Positions 1-4,839 of a stretch of 6,905 bases of DNA are shown in pieces. Where the stretch lies: assembly GCA_949840475.1 (NCBI GenBank), contig CATKXA010000056.1, positions 1-6,905 on the forward strand, given 5' to 3'. Source of the stretch: an uncultured Thermoanaerobacterales bacterium (GTDB taxonomy: Bacteria; Bacillota; Clostridia; Christensenellales; UBA1242). Each line of letters starts with the position of its first letter. Position 1 is the first letter of the stretch. The notes under the pieces were generated by a model. It made no database searches. It was given only the letters and a program-made list of their open reading frames with translations, and had not been told where the DNA came from. The position numbers and the translations under genes are program-made.

Positions 1-16
1 TAAAAAATGTTGTCAT
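1..16 (-). CDS. Start of a minus-strand gene, cut by the window edge (first five codons)
   Basis: An ATG (positions 16-14) begins an open frame reading Met-Thr-Thr-Phe-Phe before the sequence ends. It is placed 7 nt after a strong AAGGAG (24-29) and about 34-36 nt after the expected start of transcription of a good promoter, which together make it a convincing start despite the tiny visible part. The product cannot be named. Because it has its own promoter and operator-like site, it opens a new transcription unit downstream of the virion genes; lysis, lysogeny or accessory genes often lie at this place in phage genomes, but that is only context. Confidence 0.6.
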
Positions 17-23
17 ATTCAAA

Positions 24-29
24 CTCCTT
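24..29 (-). promoter_or_regulatory. Shine-Dalgarno of the left-edge gene
   Basis: AAGGAG on the minus strand, 7 nt before the ATG at 16-14. It is a near-consensus Gram-positive ribosome binding site and the main reason for believing the truncated gene. Confidence 0.7.
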
Positions 30-40
30 GGTGAAACATT

Positions 41-52
41 GTGGGAATCCAC
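41..52 (-). other. Small stem-loop at the expected 5' end of the left-edge transcript
   Basis: The minus-strand RNA would contain GUGG, a loop AUUC and CCAC at or within two bases of the predicted transcription start (50-52). If the start is at 52 the transcript begins with the full four-pair stem, which could protect its 5' end. A 7-bp pairing (38-44 with 63-69) also exists in DNA but one arm lies in the promoter, so it would not form in RNA. Short and possibly accidental. Confidence 0.25.
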
Positions 53-56
53 GCTA

Positions 57-85
57 ATTATACCACAATTGGTTTAAAGTGTAAG
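57..85 (-). promoter_or_regulatory. Sigma-70/SigA-type promoter of the left-edge transcription unit
   Basis: On the minus strand, -35 CTTACA (80-85, four of six to TTGACA) and -10 TATAAT (57-62, perfect) are 17 bp apart. Transcription should begin near positions 50-52, giving a 5' leader of about 34-36 nt that ends in AAGGAG and the ATG at 16. This is the best promoter in the window and it lies in a true gap between genes. The -35 is covered by an operator-like palindrome (76-97), so control by a repressor is likely. Confidence 0.7.
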
Positions 86-97
86 CGCATTCACTTT
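76..97. promoter_or_regulatory. Palindromic operator candidate, cre/LacI-family-like, over the -35
   Basis: The halves AAAGTGTAAGC (76-86) and GCATTCACTTT (87-97) pair at 9 of 11 positions about a central CG. The inner 14 bp (80-93, TGTAAGCGCATTCA) fits the core of the published cre consensus WTGNNARCGNWWWCAW at every core position; only the outermost W at each end differs (G and C). It matches the stricter TGWAAGCGYTWWCA at 13 of 14. Since it covers the -35 of the adjoining promoter, binding would be expected to block transcription. Whether the binder is CcpA, another LacI-family regulator, or a phage repressor is not shown. Confidence 0.45.
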
Positions 98-109
98 GGA
101 GTAATTTCT

Positions 110-137
110 ATGACTAAACGTCATTTTGCGTTTTTTT
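110..137 (+). terminator. Weak terminator-like element, plus strand only
   Basis: On the plus strand ATGAC (110-114) pairs with GTCAT (120-124) around a 5-nt loop, then TTTGCG and seven T (131-137). An alternative stem, AAACG (116-120) with CGTTT (129-133), runs straight into the T-tract. Both stems are short and AT-rich, and the T-run is partly the reverse of the end of the coiled-coil gene. It could stop transcripts entering from the left, against the virion genes. It does not work as an intrinsic terminator for the minus-strand genes, because no U-run follows in that direction. Confidence 0.2.
124..135. repeat. 12-bp repeat, copy 1 (TTTTGCGTTTTT)
   Basis: Identical to 1322-1333. On the minus strand both copies read AAAAACGCAAAA and lie just downstream of a stop codon: this copy touches the TAA of the coiled-coil gene (136-138). 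The low complexity makes chance a serious alternative. Confidence 0.3.
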
Positions 138-1236
138 ATTTGTCTCTTAGATATTTATACATTTGGCTATATTTATTTCCGAGCAAAACTTTAAATTCAT
201 CATTAGTCAATAAAATGTCTAATGCTTTATCTTTATCTATGCTATCAAAATAGTTTTTAAAATGATCATACTGCTTATCTTTAATAAGATTGTATGTGTA
301 GTTGACACCGTATTTTTCAGCATATTCAGTGAGAAGTTTTTGCTTCTCTCTTTTTTGTTTTTCAAGGTCGAGTTTATACTCGGCTTCTAGCTTTTCAACG
401 TTGTTATTAAAAGCGATAGCATCTTGCTTTGCTTTGTCATAATCTTTTTTAATTGAAGCAAGTTTCTCTTCAAGATCAATAGCATATTCAATGTCTAGGT
501 TGCTTAAAGCTGTTTGCTTTTCTGCTTCTAGCCCACTAATCTGTTTTTCAATATTTGACAGATTGCTTTCAAGGTCATTAAGTACTCCAACAAGTTCGTC
601 TGCCCTGCTTCCCTCTAAGCTAGATATTTGACCAATAATAATTGAAGAGCGTGCTAAACCTCTTTTAAGTGCTTGCTCTTCAGTTTGTGATATGCCTTTG
701 TTGTAGATATCGTTTATTTGGTTGTATTTTTTCTCGCTCTCAGCCTTGCTTGTTTGTTGCTTGTTTAAAAGTGCCTCAATTTGTTTGCTAAAGCTTTGAT
801 TCGTATTTTCTTTTTTGTCACCATACTTTTGAGCAAGGCTATTCTCTGCCAAAGTTTTCATATCGTCTTCATTCATATTAGGAACTTCAACTTTACTTAA
901 GCCTAGGCTATCTGGAGCGTCAATATAGTCGTTGTTTATGTATTTGTTTTCAATATCTTTTGCTTCTTGCAAAATTTGGTCAACACTTTTCTCTGTTTCA
1001 GTTGGTTGATTAGTTATTGCAGTTTTTAAGCCTTGGTTGACTTTTGAAATTTGTTGCTCGCTAGCTAGTGGCTTAGAGTCTTTTGTACTTTCTAGTTTAT
1101 TTTCGCTACTTTTGTCGTCCGTTTGAATAGATACATTTTCTGCTTTTGCAGCTTGTTCTTGTTGCTTTTTCTTCTTTTCTTCTTCGTCTTGACTTGCTAG
1201 TTTTGAGTTGATTAGTTTTGAAAAATTATATTCCAC
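136..1236 (-). CDS. Coiled-coil phage virion-associated protein, candidate internal/ejection or tail protein (366 aa)
   Basis: Not recognised to a named family. The N-terminus is charged and low-complexity (Lys/Glu/Gln-rich, 16-33; Ser/Asp/Lys-rich to about 90). Residues 145-190 are helical, followed by KRGLARSSIIIGQISSLEG (191-209). The 'RGLaRSS' motif followed by a long heptad-like coiled coil (about 210-305) is a pattern I associate with structural proteins of Firmicutes phages. Residues 306-366 look like a small helical domain. No transmembrane helix, cysteine or signal peptide is present. The start is GTG at 1236 (not ATG), chosen because AAAGGAG (1243-1249) sits 6 nt upstream and no better start exists nearby. 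It follows the tail genes after a 110-bp gap with a weak promoter candidate, so it may be expressed separately. Alternatives are a scaffold, tape-measure-like spacer or minor tail protein. Confidence 0.55.
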   Translation of the reverse strand: MEYNFSKLINSKLASQDEEEKKKKQQEQAAKAENVSIQTDDKSSENKLESTKDSKPLASEQQISKVNQGLKTAITNQPTETEKSVDQILQEAKDIENKYINNDYIDAPDSLGLSKVEVPNMNEDDMKTLAENSLAQKYGDKKENTNQSFSKQIEALLNKQQTSKAESEKKYNQINDIYNKGISQTEEQALKRGLARSSIIIGQISSLEGSRADELVGVLNDLESNLSNIEKQISGLEAEKQTALSNLDIEYAIDLEEKLASIKKDYDKAKQDAIAFNNNVEKLEAEYKLDLEKQKREKQKLLTEYAEKYGVNYTYNLIKDKQYDHFKNYFDSIDKDKALDILLTNDEFKVLLGNKYSQMYKYLRDK

Positions 1237-1242
1237 TTTATT

Positions 1243-1249
1243 CTCCTTT
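1243..1249 (-). promoter_or_regulatory. Shine-Dalgarno deciding the GTG start
   Basis: AAAGGAG on the minus strand, 6 nt before the GTG at 1236-1234. It is the strongest ribosome binding site in the window and compensates for the weaker start codon, which is why the GTG is taken as the start of the coiled-coil gene. Confidence 0.75.
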
Positions 1250-1321
1250 ATAAAAGTCTTTTGTGCTTTTTGCGGCGATTTTTGATAGTTTTATATTGTT
1301 TATTATATTATTACAATACAG

Positions 1322-1333
1322 TTTTGCGTTTTT
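1322..1333. repeat. 12-bp repeat, copy 2 (TTTTGCGTTTTT)
   Basis: Identical to 124-135. It lies 13 nt after the stop codon of the 83-residue gene, in the gap before the coiled-coil gene, and 14 nt upstream of the TATAAT at 1302-1307. No function is evident. Confidence 0.3.
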
Positions 1334-1346
1334 AATAAAATTGATA

Positions 1347-1598
1347 TTATTCATTGATTAGTATTCCTATGCTTTTGCCAAGCCTTGTTATAAGATGACT
1401 ATCGTCTACTGGAATCACTTCTGTGTAAGGATAGCTTTCTTTGACCTGGTTCATAATTAACGATTGGTTTTCAATCTGAATTTCTTTTTTTAATATCCCT
1501 TTATTTTGATAGTAGATGGTTATTTTATTTTCCTCATTCATAATGGCTGAGATGTTTTTGCCTTTACCAAATTTATATAATCGGCTTTCAAATATCAT
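1347..1598 (-). CDS. Small hypothetical phage protein (83 aa)
   Basis: Not recognised. It is a small basic, beta-leaning protein ('NKITIYYQNKGILKKEIQIE' at 24-43, 'PYTEVIPVDDSHLITRLG' at 57-74) with no signal peptide, transmembrane segment or cysteines. The ATG at 1598 starts one base after the TAA of the fibre-like gene (1600-1602). A TGAGG Shine-Dalgarno lies inside that gene's end (GAGG at 1609-1612, 10 nt spacing). This arrangement, and an intact reading frame on the same strand, argue for a real gene translationally coupled to its neighbour rather than a shadow. It is the last gene of the packed block; a 110-bp gap follows. It could be a tail assembly accessory or chaperone for the fibre, as small genes directly after fibre genes sometimes are, but nothing in the sequence shows this. 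Confidence 0.6.
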   Translation of the reverse strand: MIFESRLYKFGKGKNISAIMNEENKITIYYQNKGILKKEIQIENQSLIMNQVKESYPYTEVIPVDDSHLITRLGKSIGILINE

Positions 1599-1599
1599 A

Positions 1600-3624
1600 T
1601 TAGTTAAACCTCAGTTTAAGGTTGCAGGCAACACCCTCATACTCATTAGAGCCAATCAAATCATACTTTTTGTAATTGATTTTATAATCGGCAAGTTTTG
1701 TGCTAACATTGTCAATCCTAGTGCTTTGGTTTTTAAGTGCGATTGCGTATACGCTATTTGTAGATGACGAAGTAAAGACTAAAAGCAGGTTTTGTATAAA
1801 GGCAAAACCTTCAATTTCATCAAAGTTTACAAAGCTTGGGAAGTTGCCCTCGAAAGGTATCAGTTCAGTGCTGTTGTGACAGTTGAATATGCTGTAGGTA
1901 TTGTCGCTGTATTTGGCAATTATGTAATTACCATCGTATGACAAATAATGCTTAATACCCGTTGAGTAAGTTCTCGACGACCTAATGAATTTTGGATAAG
2001 TATAAAGGTATATTAGTGGCGTAGTTGTTCTTTGCGACATTACTGTTCGACCGCCAGTTTGAAGGTCTGTTGTTTGGTAATAAAAATGGTATGCTGCATC
2101 AGCGTTTCCAAAGTCCTCTTTGTCTTCGTATATGTTTTGCATGTAATACCACTCTTCCCCTTCATACCAGTCGGTTAAAAATGTTAAGCATGGTTTTGAG
2201 TATGCTGTTTTTTGAATAGTATATATTTTTCTAACAGTTTCAAAGTGTGGTCTTAATATGGTGTCATAGTAAACATTGTCATTGCTATTTTTTACCAGCT
2301 TTATTACTAGTGGCATGCTAGCTTCATTGTTGATTATAAGACCAATGATTATCATTCCGCTCTCAGTTACAACTGCGTTTGCGTCAATCCAATCGAAGGA
2401 GTAACTAGAAGTTCTAAAGGTGCTAATATTTACTTCTTTAGCAACAATATTGTTATTCTCAATTTTATATACCTCAATGTAAGGCTCTACTGTTCGTAAA
2501 ATAACAATAGTATCGTCACAAATAACCATTCGTATTAGGTTTGTGTAAGGCAAATTAGTAGAATTAATCTTCGTGATTTGATAGTCTTCGCACCTATATA
2601 CATAAGTCGCGTTTGGAAGAACAAAAGCTATAGTTTTGCCGTCGTTAGATATAAACCTAGGCGTTGAATATGTAAAGTTCATGTCAAAGGGATTGTTGAT
2701 TTTGTCTGTCAACTTGCTGGCATATTGAGTTACTGCATACGCCTCTTCATCGGTAGCTGTTTGGTCTTGAACTTTTTGCACGCTTGTAACCTCTTTTACA
2801 TTTTTGCCAAGGTCTACATAAAAGTCATTATTTGAACTTTTGATAGTATCTTCCAGTTCTATTGCGGGATTTACAAGCTGAGTGTTTAGTCTTAAAACGA
2901 CTTCGCCCGCATAAGCTATCAACACCTCTTCAGTTTCGCCCTCGCCAAGTTGTGCACTAAAATCAATGTCGATTTGATCGTCGATAAAGTTTAAAGTGTG
3001 TGTGCAAACAACAGCATTGTCAAGATTTGGAGTTGTTCTAAAAACCACTACATTGGGTGATAAGTTTTCGCCTCTTAAAGCGTATAAGTTGTGGTCAGTA
3101 TTGCCTAAGTTTTCGCCTAGAATCTGTTTGATCAAGTTGTTTTCGCCTTTTACAAATAGACCACTTGACTCAGCCGTTAGCTCTAAAAATATAGTCACTC
3201 TTATTTCTAAAATATCATATGGCTCTTTTGTGAGTGTGACCACCTCGCCCTGTGCATTTTTTAGTACAACATGGTTGAATATGTCTGGATTGTCTTGTTC
3301 GCTGTCGCTTATACCAAGTTCGCTAAAAGAAAAAGTCGAGTCGTTGTCTTGACCGAATATTAATACTTTTTTAATAAATAAATCGCCCTTTGTTATATCG
3401 CTTTGAATCTGCTCAGTCTGGGTTTTGTAAACTTCAATAAAATTGTTTAATTTATTTGTGTCGTCAAAACTTTTCTCTGAAATACCAGTTCCTAATGCAA
3501 TATAGTCAGCATATTGCTCTAAATTTGCGATTTTATTAAAAATGCTTTTTAAAATTGTATTGTATGCTGTATATTCCTTTCCATTTAAAAGTATTTGGAA
3601 TTTGTTGTGTAATTTTATCTTCAT
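1600..3624 (-). CDS. Putative tail fibre/baseplate protein with C-terminal beta-propeller-like half (674 aa)
   Basis: Probably a tail-tip or fibre protein. Residues 1-170 carry a pattern I associate with tail proteins of Firmicutes phages: 'HNKFQILLNGKEYTAYNTIL', YIALGTG (41-47), FSFSELGISD (98-107), IRVTIFLELT (141-150) and NLIKQILGE (163-171). Residues about 175-300 include an acidic linker-like stretch (255-296). Residues about 315-640 are repeated strand units beginning in 'S.DG..iaf' style: RFISNDGKTIAFVL (323-336), MVICDDTIVILRT (366-378), 'ESGMIIIGLII' (421-431), YLSYDGNYIIAKYSDNTYSIF (560-580, start and end of one unit) and FAFIQNLLLVFTSS (607-620). They resemble a seven-bladed or smaller propeller. 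The ATG at 3624 has AGGAG (3631-3635) 6 nt away, fused to the TAG stop of the gene before. No collagen-like repeats, enzyme motif or trimerisation domain was recognised. Receptor binding is inferred from gene order. Confidence 0.55.
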   Translation of the reverse strand: MKIKLHNKFQILLNGKEYTAYNTILKSIFNKIANLEQYADYIALGTGISEKSFDDTNKLNNFIEVYKTQTEQIQSDITKGDLFIKKVLIFGQDNDSTFSFSELGISDSEQDNPDIFNHVVLKNAQGEVVTLTKEPYDILEIRVTIFLELTAESSGLFVKGENNLIKQILGENLGNTDHNLYALRGENLSPNVVVFRTTPNLDNAVVCTHTLNFIDDQIDIDFSAQLGEGETEEVLIAYAGEVVLRLNTQLVNPAIELEDTIKSSNNDFYVDLGKNVKEVTSVQKVQDQTATDEEAYAVTQYASKLTDKINNPFDMNFTYSTPRFISNDGKTIAFVLPNATYVYRCEDYQITKINSTNLPYTNLIRMVICDDTIVILRTVEPYIEVYKIENNNIVAKEVNISTFRTSSYSFDWIDANAVVTESGMIIIGLIINNEASMPLVIKLVKNSNDNVYYDTILRPHFETVRKIYTIQKTAYSKPCLTFLTDWYEGEEWYYMQNIYEDKEDFGNADAAYHFYYQTTDLQTGGRTVMSQRTTTPLIYLYTYPKFIRSSRTYSTGIKHYLSYDGNYIIAKYSDNTYSIFNCHNSTELIPFEGNFPSFVNFDEIEGFAFIQNLLLVFTSSSTNSVYAIALKNQSTRIDNVSTKLADYKINYKKYDLIGSNEYEGVACNLKLRFN

Positions 3625-3633
3625 TATTTGCTC

Positions 3634-4830
3634 CTACTGTGTACTTACATTAACAGTTAAAGTACAATTAAGCTTTAAGTTTTCTTTCAAATTATTATTT
3701 AATATCTCATCTATAATTGAATATTTATTGGTCACAAATATTGCTGTCATATTAAGCTTTTCTTTTAGCAGTGGCTTAGAAAAATCTAAGTCTATGTACT
3801 TACTGACGTTAAAAGCATAATTAATATCTAAGCTTTCTGTAAACTTATTTGTTTGAACACTTGCTAATGATTTAACTAAATAATTAGAACCATTTTTATG
3901 ACTTGCTAAAATGTAAATATGTTCACTGCCGCTATGGCTGCAAGCATGAATGTCGTAGTATTCCCCTGGCGGCAAAATAACTTTTTTAGCATTTGTGTGG
4001 CCAGACATGGTCGCTTCTTTAAAATAGCATTGTCCGTCTTTTATATAAAAAACAATATGCAATTTCTCTGAAGACACAGGACACTCGCAAGCAAAGACCT
4101 TTTGAACATTTGTATCAATTATTTGTTCGCTAGTGCCGAGGAAAGGTTTTGAATATATTAAATTCCCACTGCTGTCAACCTTATATAAAACAATGTCACC
4201 GCTTTCAAAGCTTTCTTTCAAATATATATGTGATATGGCATCAAAAGCATATGTGAACTCTGATAGAGTGCTTGCAGTTAATGGCGTAAAACTATAAAAT
4301 AATTTGTTTTCATTTATGAAAGAAACTAGCATCATAGTATTTGATGTTTTTATTGCTCTAAGCTCAAGCTCAGCAGTATTAGAACTGCCCTCTCCAGTGC
4401 CAAGAATTACAACGCTAATATTTGTGACTAGTGCTGAAAATGGATCTGAAGAAGATGAAATATTAAGTCCGAGAGTTAAAGTTTCGCTTGAGCTTGGGGT
4501 GTAAGTTTTTAGAATAAAGACATCTGTTTGACCGCTTGATAAAGTTTTCTTTTCAGAGTAAACTTCGCAGTTGTTTAAAAGCATTTTGAAGTTTGTTTGA
4601 CCACCAGATATGTTTTCAAGTGTGATTTTTATTTGAAAACAAAGGTTGCTTCCTTCTTTCACTTCAAAAGGTTCAAAACTGGTAACAAAAGGTACCTGGT
4701 TTGAAAAGGACTGGTTAAGATTTAACTTGCTTAGCTCTAAGCATTTGTTGTTATCCATGTTGTCGCTACTAAAGTTTAGACTTCGCTCTAAATCGCTTAC
4801 TTTTAAATATGCAGATTTTCCGTAATTCAT
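3634..4830 (-). CDS. Beta-rich phage structural protein of unknown function (398 aa)
   Basis: Not recognised by name. Residues about 40-145 read as a beta-sandwich: FEPFEVKEGSNLCFQIKITL, then a lone NN turn (86-87), 'LSSGQTDVFIL' (97-107), 'TLTLGLNISSSSD' (117-129) and 'NISVVILGTG' (137-146). This pattern is common in Ig-like or carbohydrate-binding modules attached to phage tails. Residues about 150-325 alternate strand and turn ('MMLVSFINENKLFYSF', 'KLHIVFYIKDGQCYF', 'EHIYILASHKNGSNYLV'), suggesting propeller-like blades. Residues 325-398 end in alternating polar/hydrophobic strands. There is no signal peptide or membrane segment. The ATG at 4830 is served by AAAGGA (4836-4841), which overlaps the TAA of the preceding gene (4840-4842); the gap is 9 nt. 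Lying between a stopper-like and a fibre-like gene, it is likely a tail or tail-decoration component. The domain calls are inference. Confidence 0.5.
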   Translation of the reverse strand: MNYGKSAYLKVSDLERSLNFSSDNMDNNKCLELSKLNLNQSFSNQVPFVTSFEPFEVKEGSNLCFQIKITLENISGGQTNFKMLLNNCEVYSEKKTLSSGQTDVFILKTYTPSSSETLTLGLNISSSSDPFSALVTNISVVILGTGEGSSNTAELELRAIKTSNTMMLVSFINENKLFYSFTPLTASTLSEFTYAFDAISHIYLKESFESGDIVLYKVDSSGNLIYSKPFLGTSEQIIDTNVQKVFACECPVSSEKLHIVFYIKDGQCYFKEATMSGHTNAKKVILPPGEYYDIHACSHSGSEHIYILASHKNGSNYLVKSLASVQTNKFTESLDINYAFNVSKYIDLDFSKPLLKEKLNMTAIFVTNKYSIIDEILNNNLKENLKLNCTLTVNVSTQ

Positions 4831-4839
4831 ATTTTTCCT

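Larger units (their letters stand above)
1237..1346 (-). promoter_or_regulatory. Intergenic gap with weak promoter candidate for the coiled-coil gene
   Basis: This is the only gap of appreciable size inside the window's gene run. On the minus strand it holds a perfect -10, TATAAT (1302-1307), but no good -35 at 16-18 bp (AACGCA at 17 bp is poor). A second pairing, TTGTAA with TATAAA, has a 15-bp spacer, too short for a strong promoter. Very AT-rich DNA gives such -10 matches by chance. No terminator hairpin with a U-run was found for the upstream block, so read-through from the tail genes is equally possible. Confidence 0.3.

Noticed and set aside
19..39. Six-codon upstream reading frame (ATG at 39 to TGA at 19, minus strand) ending 2 nt before the left-edge gene.
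   Set aside because: It has no Shine-Dalgarno before its ATG, and it reads straight through the ribosome binding site of the real gene; most likely accidental.
1040..1200. Possible signal peptide or membrane anchor at the N-terminus of the coiled-coil protein.
   Set aside because: The N-terminal 90 residues are highly charged and Gln/Ser-rich with no hydrophobic stretch long enough for either.
2996..3352. Plus-strand open frame of 118 codons.
   Set aside because: It is fully antisense to the fibre-like gene, has no ribosome binding site or promoter, and its composition is the mirror of the minus-strand gene. The other plus-strand frames (for example 41-253, 1516-1767, 3542-3820, 5408-5620) fail for the same reasons.
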